A stretch of 64,000 nt of DNA from Ascoidea asiatica. Lineage: Eukaryota > Ascomycota > Saccharomycetes > Ascoideales > Ascoideaceae. The translations under genes and the position numbers were made by a program. Positions 31,268 to 42,367 of the stretch are shown piece by piece. Each line of letters starts with the position of its first letter. The stretch's first letter is position 1. The notes below the pieces were generated by a model. That model did not search any database, was not told the DNA's origin, and was given only the letters and a program-made list of their open reading frames with translations. The DNA is taken from NCBI GenBank assembly GCA_001600695.1, contig BCKQ01000003.1, forward strand, positions 248,001 to 312,000, written 5' to 3'.

Positions 31268-33670
31268 TCAATATAGATAATAACTCTTTGCTTCATACTT
31301 TAAATTTCCATTGGATTTTATCCCGAATTCAGACCAAGATAATCTAAATGGATTCATAAAAAAAGGTGCTTTATTTCTGTCAAAAAATCTAATTTTTCGA
31401 GTTAATTTCAATTTTAAATCTAATAAATCATAAAAATCTTGAATTGATTTATCATAATCCATGTAAGTAATCGGCGTGTTTAACCAATCAAGAGAAATAT
31501 CTTTATTTTCTTTAATAAAATCTTTCAAATACTCTTCAGCTTCTAGTATCATATCTGATTTTTTATCTAACATTGTCATATTGAAAACACAATGACAGTT
31601 TAAACCAAAAATAACTACAGAATTAAAAAGGGTTTTTTTTTTAAGATTGTAGTCTAGTTCATTAAAGGAATTTACAAAATCAACAGGTTCCATATCTATA
31701 ATAAATTTTAAAGTTTTTCGAGAAGTATCCATTAATATTTGAAAAATACTTGCAAGAGACACATAAAAAGATTTTTCTGCAGATTCTAATGATAAATCAT
31801 ATTCAATATTGTAAATTGTAGACCATTTTAATTTTTCAATATACTTTTTAAATTTATCTTTCTCAGTAGTTTTTTCAGGTTCAGAATCTCTTTCAAAAAG
31901 TATCAATGATCTATAAATATTTCCAATTGGCCAAGTTGTTAAGGGAATAATATCATCACCAGCACCTTTTAATCTTAATTCTTCAACTGAACATTTGATA
32001 GATTCCAATTCTTGAATTGAGCTTATTTCCATATATTGATACGTTTGTGTTTCTCTAATAAAAAGATCATGATAAAGTTCATGTGGAGTTAAATGCAAAT
32101 TTTTGGAAGTAAAAGAATTAAAGTAATGATTGAGTAGAAAACAATAAGACTTTAATGAATATATAATTTGGGTAATAGTTTCTTTCTTACAAATATCACA
32201 AAGCTCAATTGATTCTTTTACTGGTTTTAAAATTTTTAAAAAATTTGAAGGTACTATAGGTAAACTAATTAATAAATCTTTTAGCTCAAAATAACCAATA
32301 GTTGAACTACAGAAAGGGCAATTAATTGATAAAGAAATATCTTTTTTTTTTTTACATTTTGAACAATTACAATCAAAAAAATATCTTTCTTTTAACTCAT
32401 ATTGTCTAAATGTCTTTAACGTATAAGGAGAAGAATAATTTGAAAAAAGTTCATCATTCATTCCAATTTTTTTTACTGCCCTAAGTAAAATTCTATTATT
32501 TTTATATTCAAAAGTAATATTTGGGTCACAAGAATGATTAAATAAAGATATAACTGAATCCAGCATCATACCAGTATCATGAGAAAGAGAATTATAAGTA
32601 TCATAAGAATTTAGAAACATCTTTTAAAAAATGAAAAAACAGTTTGTTAGTTGAAATTCTTGTATGTCCAAAATTATAAATGAAACTATTAATGAAATTA
32701 TTATGGAGAATTTCATTTTTGTTTTTTTATTTATTTTTAGTTTTAACTTACAATACAAGTATATTTTTTTATATCTATTTTCTCATCAAAGTATTTTTTA
32801 TAAAATGGCAAGTCAAAATATGATAATGATTCTTGAATTTGTTCAGCAATTGGTACTCCAAGTCTATTTGAGTCTGTTAGATTTGACAAGGTTTTTTGAT
32901 GAGATAATAAAGTTCCTAATTTTTCAAATAAAGGATAATCTATATCAGCTAATATTAATATTCTCAGCAATAATATATTGTAAGGATTTGTGAACCATTT
33001 TTTAAAATTTGGAAAATTATCTTGAAAATTGATTTGAGAATTGAGTTGAGAATTGAGTTGATTTGGTTGAGAATTGAGTTGATTTGGCTGTGAATCTAAA
33101 TTTCGCATCATTTCTAAAAATATTGGACATTCAATATGATGGAGACGATTAAAATGAGTTCTTTCACAAATATTTGAACAGTAGCAAATTAAGTTACAAT
33201 TTTTACAATATATTATATTTTTTTTTTCGGGATTATTATTTTCAAAATCATTATTCAAATAACTATGATTATGTTCCCTAGGTGATATAAACTTTAGACA
33301 ATTTGAACAATATAAATCTAATTGTTTATTTGAATGAAAAAAAGTAGAAGAAGCTTTTGAAGCAAAAGCATCGGGAACAAAAGAATACACTTTCTCATCT
33401 AAATTTTATAATTAGTAAATGAATTGAAATTGAATGAAGTTAAAATTTTTATTTTTTAATTTATTTAATGAAAAAAGAAAGGAATAATTTTTGCATAAGC
33501 TAAGTAAACCCGAAAAAGTGAATCTTACTAGGCATAAATGTCAAACGACTTTTTATACCTCTACCTAAAATGCTATTTCTAGTTATATAAAAATGTATAG
33601 GAAAATAATTTCTAGAGGAGAATGGAATTGCTTCTCTTCTATCCAACGATAAAGAGGTTGTACGATTCAT
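31268..33670 (-). CDS. MYND/SET-domain (SMYD-like) protein lysine methyltransferase, three exons
   Basis: Exons are 33670-33529, 33398-32752 and 32620-31268. They join in frame to 713 residues. Intron 1 (33528-33399) has GTAAGA, branch TACTAAT and TTTAG. Intron 2 (32751-32621) has GTAAGT, branch ACTAAC and AAAAG. Exon 1 supplies the N-terminal SET half, including ILGRGIKS. Exon 2 has an interrupting MYND zinc finger (LYCSNC, YCKNC, CYCSNICERTHF, HHIECP). Exon 3 has the catalytic SET part LFNHSCDPN, ELFSNYS and post-SET cysteines (FDCNCSKCKKK). This SET-MYND-SET order is that of SMYD proteins and fungal Set5/Set6 relatives, which methylate histones or other proteins. The target is unknown. Confidence 0.88.
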
Positions 33671-35251
33671 TATTGATTATTGTGAGGAGTTGGGGAAATA
33701 AGAAATTAAAAGATGCATTGAATAAAAAAAATACAATGAAGAAAAAAAAATTTAAAATATTGACTTAAACATAACTTAAAGAAGTAATAAATATTAACAA
33801 AGTTTTAAAGAGTATATTGTAAAAGAAAGTAAGGAGTTTATAATAAATTTAATTCATAATAAGAATAATTCAGTATAATTTTGAGGTTTATTGTAGTTTC
33901 CATGAAAAACATTGTTTATTTCTCAAAACCACAAAATCAAAAATCAGACAAAACCCAACTTTGTGGGTCTTGCAAAGCGTCTATTCACACTTTTTAAATT
34001 TTTAAATCTTTCGGTGTTGTGGCTGATGTACATCCATTTATTGGAATTTTTCATATTGGGTAATTCGGAATGATGTCTTTAAAATTTAGAACCGGTTATA
34101 CCAGTACCGGGAAACAGGGGAACTTAAAATTCGGAACTGGGGGAGGGTTCGGGAAGTTCTGCTGAAAATGGAAATTAAACTACGGTCAGCCGGGGTGTGA
34201 AAGCCCCGCACAATAGTAGCGCAATAAAACCACAATTCCCGCAATGATTTTTTTCTATCCACCAAAAGTACATAATGCACGCAATTTTACTATTATTAGA
34301 GAATAGCACGCACAATAAGAAAAAGAACATAATTTTTAAATCATCATTATTATTGGCCAAAAACATGCCGGGAGGCGGATTTATGTAAATTGAAGGAAAT
34401 CCGTGTTTATGACCGAGGATGTTTTTGGATGGATCCGTTGAGCCCTGGGAAGAAATGGAAGAGGTTTCAATCAGTTCATGTGAATTATTTGAGCAGATTC
34501 AAGAAAGATTAACTGAATCACTTCATGTGAATCAATGCTTTTAAGAAACCTGGAGCAAAATTCTTTTGTTTATTTGTATTTTTTTTTTGTATGAAAAAAG
34601 TGTCAACAGACAAAATAAATACAAATAAATATAAAAAAAATGAATCACAATTTCCCTTTTCAACGAATCAAAACTAAAATTCATCTCAAATATGAGCTTA
34701 AACTTAAATCAAATTTTAGCTTCTAAATATCCAGACTACACACAATTACAGGAATAAGTATGTGAAAATTAGCTTATTCACTTAACTCACTCAATTAATA
34801 ATAGCTTAATCAATCAATCAATCAATCAATTAATCATCCTATCGTTCCAGTTTCCATATCCTTTTGTAAATATTTACCTTTTTCCCATGACTGGCTTGCT
34901 TTGATTCAGATTTAATTATAATCATTAGTAAGACTAGAAGTGGTTGTTCTGGAATTCTCCAGAAAGTCTGGAGATATAAGCTTAATGTCTTTTTGATCAT
35001 TTTCATATAATATCTTTTATCTTATCATAGTCCAATAAAAGATCTATTTATTTCCATGATCAATTGAAATTATATATATAAAGAAGAATTTCTTCTTTTC
35101 TTAATTCTATGATTCCTATTGAAAAAAAAAAAAAAAAACTATTCATACTAACATTTAACATCAAGTAACAAATATTCTATTATTAAATTATAAAATTAAT
35201 CAAAAGTTATTTTCAATAATTAAAATTATTTCATAAAAACTAAAATAAAAA
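33671..35251. other. Divergent intergenic region, 1.6 kb
   Basis: Promoters of the leftward SET gene and the rightward gene at 35252. GC-richer DNA at 33950-34460 includes a GTGGGTCTTGC word (33963-33973) and a CGGGG/CCCCG hairpin near 34189-34206. A 41-codon acidic frame at 34419-34544 is too short to call. TCAA repeats occur at 34811-34830. Confidence 0.6.
34947..34964. promoter_or_regulatory. Degenerate heat shock element
   Basis: TTC, GAA, CTC and GAA occur at 5-bp steps (34947, 34952, 34957, 34962), so three of four units match the Hsf1 consensus. It lies about 290 bp upstream of the gene at 35252. Confidence 0.35.
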
Positions 35252-35557
35252 ATGTTCTCTTTAACTACAAAAAATTTATTAAAAGTTTCCCCTAGAAGAT
35301 CTTGTTCAAGAATAACTTCAATTGCTTCTTTTTATTCAGGTTCTATCTCAAGATTAGAAACAGTAAAAAGTGAAGAACATACAAATACAAGAGTTAATAA
35401 TGCTTTAAATGATACAATAAAACTAGGTAATTCAACAACTACAAATACTCATGAAGACGGTTCTGCTTTTGAACCAATTATATATTCTGAAGCTGATGTT
35501 GAAACTGCAAGTTCTGCAACTCAAATTCAATCAAACTTAAAGAAGCTTGGCTTATAA
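35252..35557 (+). CDS. Small protein with probable mitochondrial presequence
   Basis: A 101-residue frame with a good ATG and A-rich leader. The first 35 residues (MFSLTTKNLLKVSPRRSCSR and on) are rich in Lys, Arg and Ser and lack acids, as in matrix-targeting sequences. The remainder is hydrophilic, Thr/Asn-rich and mildly acidic, ending IQSNLKKLGL. There is no membrane segment and no recognised domain. A weak heat shock element upstream would fit a stress-induced mitochondrial protein, but this is speculation. Confidence 0.6.
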   Translation: MFSLTTKNLLKVSPRRSCSRITSIASFYSGSISRLETVKSEEHTNTRVNNALNDTIKLGNSTTTNTHEDGSAFEPIIYSEADVETASSATQIQSNLKKLGL

Positions 35558-36160
35558 TCATTTATAATTATAAAAAACTTATTCAAATTTCAATTCTCTT
35601 TCTATCTTTATTTTTCTTTCTTTATTTCTTTAATCTCTATTCATTCTATGTCTCTTCAGTTTTATCTTTAATGATCTTTTAAACTTATGCATATTTTCAA
35701 ATAACAAACTTACACTACAATAATACTATGTATCATATTTATATATATATATATCAATTATAAAAATACATAATAAAAACATAAAACTTCCATTGCCTAT
35801 TACAATAGTCAAATGATATACAACTTACTCTCTAGCACCAGACCCGCAAGACTGGCGTCACGTAATTATTGTGCAATTCTTTAAGACCGCTTTTTTAATT
35901 AATTTCCATTACAATGGTACTGCGTTTCCTTCATTCTATTTTCAATTTGATCAATCAATTGATTCAATTTAATGAAAACAAATTAAACAATGAAAAATAT
36001 AGAAAATATAAAAAATAAAAAATATAAAAAAGCATAAACTATTTCTCTTTTTATTTATTTTCATATTCAAAAGAATAGTTTTTATGTCTTGATTTTTAAA
36101 TATTCAGATAATAGTTATACTAAAATAATATAATCAACTTCATTAAAAAAAACAAAAAAA
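35558..36160. other. Intergenic spacer
   Basis: AT-rich. At 35838-35855 the plus strand has ACCAGACCCGCAAGACTGG, whose complement is a copy of the dispersed TGCGGGTCT motif. A nearby TCACGT word (35858-35863) is half of an E-box. No gene seen. Confidence 0.65.
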
Positions 36161-36604
36161 ATGGGTCCTTTTGTAATTATTTTAGTTGTAATAGTGGTGA
36201 TTTTTTTCATGTTTTTATTACCATTAGTTTCAGGTATTGGATCTTTTCAAATTGATAATGATTTAAAATATAAATATAGAGAAGATCGTAAAAATAATGA
36301 AAAAAAACAAGAAAATGATGAAAATGATGAATCAAATGCTATAACTTCAAGTTCAAATACTTATATTTCTCCTGATCAACAATTTAATTTAAATCAAATA
36401 AAAAAGAAAAATAAAAAAAATAATATTGAAATTATTAAAAATAAAATTCAAAATGTAACTAAAGAAAATATTCCAATTACTTTTAAAGCAAATGATATTG
36501 AGAAAATTAAAGAAAAACTACAATCTAAAAAACAAATAAATTTCTCAAAAAATTTAAATAATAATGATCCAAATTTATTTGATTATAATATTGATGAATT
36601 ATAA
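36161..36604 (+). CDS. Small single-pass membrane protein, unknown
   Basis: A 147-residue protein with one N-terminal hydrophobic segment (residues 2-26, GPFVIILVVIVVIFFMFLLP). A long charged Lys/Asn/Glu-rich domain with no predicted fold follows. The segment could be a signal anchor, leaving the C-terminal part cytosolic or lumenal. The tail is acidic (NIDEL). No family recognised. Codon use and leader match real genes. Confidence 0.6.
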   Translation: MGPFVIILVVIVVIFFMFLLPLVSGIGSFQIDNDLKYKYREDRKNNEKKQENDENDESNAITSSSNTYISPDQQFNLNQIKKKNKKNNIEIIKNKIQNVTKENIPITFKANDIEKIKEKLQSKKQINFSKNLNNNDPNLFDYNIDEL

Positions 36605-36779
36605 ATTAAATGTTTAATAAAAAAATTTAAAACAATTTATACAGTTTACATTGATTAAATGATATAATGATATTTTCTTTTTTCTATATACAAAATATTT
36701 TTTTCTTTTTAAGCTCAATAGCATCTTTTTATTTCCTTTTTTTTTCATTTTAATCTCATTTTAATCTCATTTTATAATC

Positions 36780-37185
36780 TTAATGAATATCTCGTATACC
36801 TTCTTCTGATAACATTTCAAGTCTTCTATGACCAACTCTTATCAAATGCTCTATAGTTGTGAAATCTCTCTTTGGTATATTTGAAAACTTTGCAAACTCA
36901 CTTCTTATATAAATTCGAAAATTTTCTTGATTATTCTGAAATTAAATGAAACGCAAAAAAAAGTAAGATTAGAAAATTTAATTCAAATAAAAAGTAAACT
37001 AATTCAAAATCACTAAAATACTTACAATAGGTTTTTTATAAACTGCTTTCATGCACATTTTATATAACTTGAGAGCTTTTAGATCAAAATTAAAATAATA
37101 TTAGAATCCATTTTTTTTTCTTTATAAAAATATTCATTAATTGAATCAACATACCTTCTCTTTGTAGTCCAGAATGCCTAACCAT
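36780..37185 (-). CDS. SDH6: Succinate dehydrogenase assembly factor Sdh6 (SDHAF1), three exons
   Basis: Only visible after splicing. Exons are 37185-37155, 37075-37026 and 36935-36780. Intron 1 (37154-37076) begins GTATGT and ends AAAAG. Intron 2 (37025-36936) begins GTAAGT and ends TTTCAG. The spliced product is 78 residues, about the length of yeast Sdh6. It begins MVRHSGLQREALKLYKM and includes IPKRDFTTIEHLIRVGHRRL, the SDHAF1 signature. SDHAF1 is an LYR-type protein that helps insert iron-sulfur clusters into the Sdh2 subunit of complex II in the mitochondrial matrix. The tripeptide here is LYK rather than LYR. The gene follows HIR2 on the same strand. Confidence 0.93.
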
Positions 37186-37577
37186 TTTTCTATATATTTA
37201 CTCCTTTGATTATCACCTTTGATCTACTATAATATATTATTACTCTTATTTGATAATTCAATGGCAATTACTATAACTTAATAAATTGTTTTCTGTTCAT
37301 TCAATGCTTCTTTTTATTATTGTTCAATTAGTAATAATTTTGAGTGCTTTAATTTTTGGACATTTGCTGAATTTGTAGTGGAGTTTGATTAAAGCCAGTC
37401 TAATGGGTCCACTGCTCTTACCGTAAACCTTATTTCGAGGCATATAAACAAATAATTACATAAGTGGATTATTAATTTTTTAATTTACTAATTGATGAGT
37501 GTTATTTGAAAACAAAAAAGTATTTATTTCCAAAAATATAAAACAAAACGTCAATATAAATACACAATAACATATTA
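37186..37577. other. Spacer between HIR2 and SDH6
   Basis: AT-rich. Holds the HIR2 3' end and the SDH6 promoter. No additional gene seen. Confidence 0.7.
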
Positions 37578-40500
37578 TTAAGCTAAGTTATTATCGCTAT
37601 CTTCGTTCAAGATTCCAATGGCTGATGCAAATCTAACTAATACTCTTTGAACTTCTCTGTTTTTACTACAACTCAAAATTATTTCTTTTAATAATTCAAT
37701 TCTATCATATCCACAAATAGTATTGTTTTCCTTATTGACTGATTTTTTTTTATTCGGTTCTTTTACTTTAACCTCCGTTATAGTAGAATCTCCATCTTGA
37801 TCAAATTCAACAGATTTTTCATTTGTTTTAGTTTCTAAATTGTTTTCTTCTTTATTTTTTTTGCTTTTAGTATTATACAATCCACTGAATACCTCACCAT
37901 CTCCTTCATCATTTTCATCATCACTTGGAATTAAATCTTCAATTTCTTGTTCATCATCATCATCATCATTACTATATAATTCTAGACAAATTTCTAATAG
38001 TTTATTTTGAAGTCCAAGTTCACTAATTCTAACACAATAATTAATTAGCAATCTTTTAAATTCTTCATTATCTTCAAGTAATTTACATATTATAATTTTA
38101 TTTTCTAAATGTGCTAAAGATATTGAATTTTCTAAATTTTCAAAACCTTGTTTCATTAACATTATTTTAGAAATTTTTTTAAAAAAATCTCCTTTATTTT
38201 TTCTTAATAATTCTTCATTTGTTCTTGCTTCTAATAATGTAATAATATTTGGTTTTAAAAATAATGAATTTGATGAATTTCCATTATTGGAACTAAATCC
38301 TGAAAAATTTGAAGTATTATTTGAATTCCAATAATGTGAACCAAATGCCCACCAAAATTCACTAATTGTACACCAACTACACATATTTTTATCATATAAA
38401 TATCCATTTCCATTTGTTAAAGTAATTATTGGTATACCTTTATTTGTTATAGAACACATTGTAAGATTTTCAGATTTTGTTAAAATATCATCTTGTAATC
38501 TTGAACTTGCATCTAATAATGAATAAAGATTTGTTGGTTTAAAAACTGATTTTTTTTCAATTATATTCCAAACAAAAACTTCACCAACTGAAGTTATAGC
38601 CATTAAATAATCATTTTTAGATTCAAGAAATGAAATTGTTGAACCTAAAACCATTGGAGGTAATAGTCTTCTACCAGAATTTGAATAAACAATAATTTGT
38701 CCATCTAAAGTTGCAATTGCCCAAAATCCATTTTCACTACCCGTACAAAGATTAATTAATTTTGGTATAAAATCTACAAATAATTGTTTTGAAAATTCAT
38801 TTGAAGATTTTGAATTAATATTAGAAGTATTATTATTTTCTTCATTTCTCGGTATTATTGATTGATTTGAATTTGAATTTGAAGATGAATTTAAATTTAA
38901 AGATTTTAAATTATTAATTTCAGATTGATTTAAAAATGGATTTTTTGAAATTAATGAAATTCTTGTTGGTTTTTGTTCAGTTCCATTACCATTATTAATT
39001 TCTAAAGTTAGATATTTATCAATTATTGAATTTATGGATAATGAATATTTTGATTGTGGAGCTGAAAGTCTAATTTTTGAAAAAGATATTGAAGGATTTA
39101 TAATTATTGTATTTATAATTTCAATTGGTTCAATTTTTTTTTTTAATTTTTTATTACTATTATTAATTGTATTTCCATTTGAATCTGAGTCAAAATCTAT
39201 ATGTTTTCTTTTTATAGTATTATTGAAAATTTCTTTTGGTATTAAATTTGATGGATTTGAATATTCAATTGATGAATTTTCTAGTTTTTTAATCTGAGAA
39301 ATATCTGAATCAGGCAATTGTATAGTTTTTTTATTTTTATTTTCATTATTTTCATTAATGATTATTTCCTTATTATTTTCATTTACAATTTCTTTATTAC
39401 TTTCTTTATTTATTTTCTCAATTTTTTTAGCTTCTTTTTCATTGATATTTTCATTAATTTCTTGATTATTAATTTTTTCAAAATTTGGTAAATTAAATTT
39501 AAAAATATCATTTTTTTTAATAGATTGAGATTGAATTGAATTTGGAGCAGGTATTAAATTTATCATTTGAATTAATTTTGAATTTTGATATTTTAAACCT
39601 AATTCATTATTTAAAAATTTTAAAACAATTATTGAACCATCTTTAGTAACTAGAATTAATAAATCATTTTTTTTTGACCATTCAAGATCTAAAATTGAAG
39701 ATTTTGAAATATTTTTAACAATTAATAATGGTTTTTCTTTAATTGTTTTCCAAATTGCTAGAGTATTATCAGAACCAGAAGTTGCTAAAATTGAGAAAAA
39801 TTGATTTGATTTTTTATCATGAAATAAATTTGGTGAAAATTTTGAAACTTCACAAGTTGAGAAATTATGACCAATGAATGAATAAATTGGTTTCCAATTT
39901 GATCTATTAAGTAAAGCAACAGTTGATATTGAAGAATTTACAGTAGTTAAAGAATTAATAGAGGTATTCGAATTTATATTATCGATATTTGAATCTATAT
40001 TATTATTATTATTACTGATGTTAACATTGCTATTGATATTATTATTAATATTATCATTGATGTTATCATTATTATTATTATTATTATTAATTGTTGAATT
40101 TTTTAAAAATATTTTATTTGAATTTGAAAATAAAGCATTTGGAATTGCAACTAATGAGGCATTTGGAGACCAATTGAAATTTCTAAATTTTAAATTTAAA
40201 GATTTATTTAAAATTGAAGTTGAATTTAAAATTTTTGAAAATTGAATAAATTTTAAATTAATTGAAAAATTTAATTGAAAAATACATAAATTATTATCAT
40301 CAGAAATTGTGATTAAGAAATTATTTGTTGGATCTATGGATATACCTTTAACAGGACCATTAAAATCATTAATTGAAGATATATAAATATAATTTGGAAT
40401 ATTTTTATTGTTATTATCAATTGTGATTGTATGATTTGAATAAAAGATTAGTATTTTATTATTTACAGAAGAAATTACTAAAATCTTATCATCATTTGTT

Positions 40501-41090
40501 AAAGCAATATCTATTAATGAATTTTGAAAATCTTCAATTTCTTTTAAATCACTATCATTATCATTGTCATTATTATTGTCATTATCATTTTCATTATCAT
40601 TTTCATTATCATTAGTTGGATTCTCATCTATTGGAATCCAATCGTTTATATTAGTATCTGTAAGATTAGTATTGGTAATAGAAGTCGAATTGGAATCGGA
40701 ATTGGTAATAGAAGTCGAATTGGAATTGGAATTGGAATTGGAATTGGAATCTTTAGAATATAATAATTGTTTAAATTTCTTTTCAATCAAATTTAGTATA
40801 AATATTTTACCATTTGAGTCAATTGAGATTAAATAATTTGAATTATTTAAGAATTTTACTGAATTTATTGATATTGAATCATGATAATAAAGTTTTAAAA
40901 TTGGTTTTAGATTAGTTAATAGATTCGAAGAAGAAGTAGAAGTTGAGACAGCTTTATCTAAAGCTTCATTATCCCAAATTGAAATTGAACCATCTTTACC
41001 AGCAGTGGCCAAATATTTTGAATCATTACTAATAGATAATGAATTTACTTCACCTCCATGATGAGTTCCTACTAGTTTTACCAAAAGCAT
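37578..41090 (-). CDS. HIR2: HIR histone chaperone complex subunit Hir2
   Basis: A WD40 propeller occupies roughly residues 1-520, starting GGEVNSLSISNDSKYLATAG with several further D/W repeats. The Hira domain follows at about residues 765-1010, with FVDFIPKLINLCTGSENGFW, SNSGRRLLPPMVLGS and NMCSWCTISEFWWAFGS. A conserved bridge (SFSKIRLSAPQSKYS) precedes it. These match Hir2 rather than Hir1. The HIR complex deposits H3-H4 independently of replication and represses histone genes. At 1170 residues it is longer than S. cerevisiae Hir2, owing to Asn/Ser/Asp-rich insertions in the propeller loops, the linker and an acidic C-terminal region (DDDDDEQEIEDL). Confidence 0.93.
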   Translation of the reverse strand: MLLVKLVGTHHGGEVNSLSISNDSKYLATAGKDGSISIWDNEALDKAVSTSTSSSNLLTNLKPILKLYYHDSISINSVKFLNNSNYLISIDSNGKIFILNLIEKKFKQLLYSKDSNSNSNSNSNSTSITNSDSNSTSITNTNLTDTNINDWIPIDENPTNDNENDNENDNDNNNDNDNDSDLKEIEDFQNSLIDIALTNDDKILVISSVNNKILIFYSNHTITIDNNNKNIPNYIYISSINDFNGPVKGISIDPTNNFLITISDDNNLCIFQLNFSINLKFIQFSKILNSTSILNKSLNLKFRNFNWSPNASLVAIPNALFSNSNKIFLKNSTINNNNNNNDNINDNINNNINSNVNISNNNNNIDSNIDNINSNTSINSLTTVNSSISTVALLNRSNWKPIYSFIGHNFSTCEVSKFSPNLFHDKKSNQFFSILATSGSDNTLAIWKTIKEKPLLIVKNISKSSILDLEWSKKNDLLILVTKDGSIIVLKFLNNELGLKYQNSKLIQMINLIPAPNSIQSQSIKKNDIFKFNLPNFEKINNQEINENINEKEAKKIEKINKESNKEIVNENNKEIIINENNENKNKKTIQLPDSDISQIKKLENSSIEYSNPSNLIPKEIFNNTIKRKHIDFDSDSNGNTINNSNKKLKKKIEPIEIINTIIINPSISFSKIRLSAPQSKYSLSINSIIDKYLTLEINNGNGTEQKPTRISLISKNPFLNQSEINNLKSLNLNSSSNSNSNQSIIPRNEENNNTSNINSKSSNEFSKQLFVDFIPKLINLCTGSENGFWAIATLDGQIIVYSNSGRRLLPPMVLGSTISFLESKNDYLMAITSVGEVFVWNIIEKKSVFKPTNLYSLLDASSRLQDDILTKSENLTMCSITNKGIPIITLTNGNGYLYDKNMCSWCTISEFWWAFGSHYWNSNNTSNFSGFSSNNGNSSNSLFLKPNIITLLEARTNEELLRKNKGDFFKKISKIMLMKQGFENLENSISLAHLENKIIICKLLEDNEEFKRLLINYCVRISELGLQNKLLEICLELYSNDDDDDEQEIEDLIPSDDENDEGDGEVFSGLYNTKSKKNKEENNLETKTNEKSVEFDQDGDSTITEVKVKEPNKKKSVNKENNTICGYDRIELLKEIILSCSKNREVQRVLVRFASAIGILNEDSDNNLA

Positions 41091-42367
41091 ATTTGGATTC
41101 TCATTGTTTGATTGATTGATTAATTGATTGATCTATTGATGCATTGACTAATTAAGTATTCGCCATTAAATATTATCTCTTCATTTCATTTCGTCTCGAT
41201 ATTTCATTCACTTCACTTCTTCTTCTTTTCTTCCAAAGTGTCAAAGCTTCAAAAACTTCAAAATCCCAAAACTTTTTCGTTTCTTTCTTTGTTTTTATTT
41301 TCCTCTGTTTTTGGAGTGGGTTTTTTTCAGTTTCAGCGGCAAGGCGCCCCCCCCCCCAAAAGTGTGGCTGAATAAATAAACGGGGTCTGTAAACAGGGGG
41401 TTAAAACAATGTTTTGGGGGTCTGAAAATTTGATTTTTTTACCGGTTTCCACCGCGGGATATCAGGTAATAAAGTATAATTATCACGTGTAATATCATGT
41501 GATTTTTTTGTGTTTTAGAATGTAGCTCTGCGCAGTACCGTGTGGGTGGTCCTGTAGTTTTTTTGACGGCCTTCGGAAAAACCTCGGCGGGCTCTGCTTC
41601 CGCAGAACGCATAACTGCACCGGGCGCCAAAGCTGCCTCTGGCCACTCGCCTGAAAAGCGCACTTCCAAATCAAAATTCCATTTCAAAATTCCACTTCGA
41701 AAATGCAGTTTTTTTTGCCCTTGAAGAAAGAGAGAAGCAAAAATGATCCAGGAATAAATGGAATAAACAAAAAAAGAGCAAAAGAAGAAGACGACAAAGA
41801 AGAAGAAGAGAATAATCAAATCGATCAATAAAGAAAGTATTGAATTATTAAAATAATATTGATTTGTAATATCAATTTCTTTGGTATAATCTCTAGAAAA
41901 GATAGAAATCCTGACCTGGCCAGTACTTTGTTTTTTTTTAACTTTATTTCGTTTATTTCTCTAGGTCAATTTTTACCAATTTCTTATTGAAATAAATTAT
42001 AATTTTTTTCAATAGCTTTTAGTTAAATTTGGTATAACTTATTTTAATTATCATAGCATAATAAAATATAATAATACTTAATCAAAATATACCATATAAA
42101 TATACAATAATCTAGTTTTCAGCTTTTATTTACTCTTCTGGTTAATTTCTCAATTGAGTAAATATTCACTAGACTTTGTCTCAGAAATCTCTTTTATCTC
42201 AACTATATAAAATCATTCAAACATTCATCTAAAAATTAATCTATTAGTCTAATCAAACCTTTTATTCAATAAAAAGATAAAGAATAAAATATATATTTAT
42301 ATTATATCATTTCGAATATAATAATTTAATACTTTACTAATCATTTACTAAAATATAATATATAAAA
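41091..42367. other. Divergent HIR2/oxidase-like promoter region
   Basis: Contains an 11-base C run at 41347-41357, two GGGGTCTG words (about 41382 and 41418), and a GC-rich stretch at 41510-41700 in an otherwise AT-rich region. Open frames across the GC stretch have no family features. No gene called. Confidence 0.6.

Noticed and set aside
34419-34544. 41-codon acidic frame
   Set aside because: Too short, overlapped by another open frame, and in a GC-richer patch. Could be real but cannot be supported.
41439-41828. 129-codon minus-strand frame with Phe/Val runs
   Set aside because: It spans a simple-sequence stretch and a GC island in the HIR2 divergent promoter. No family features.
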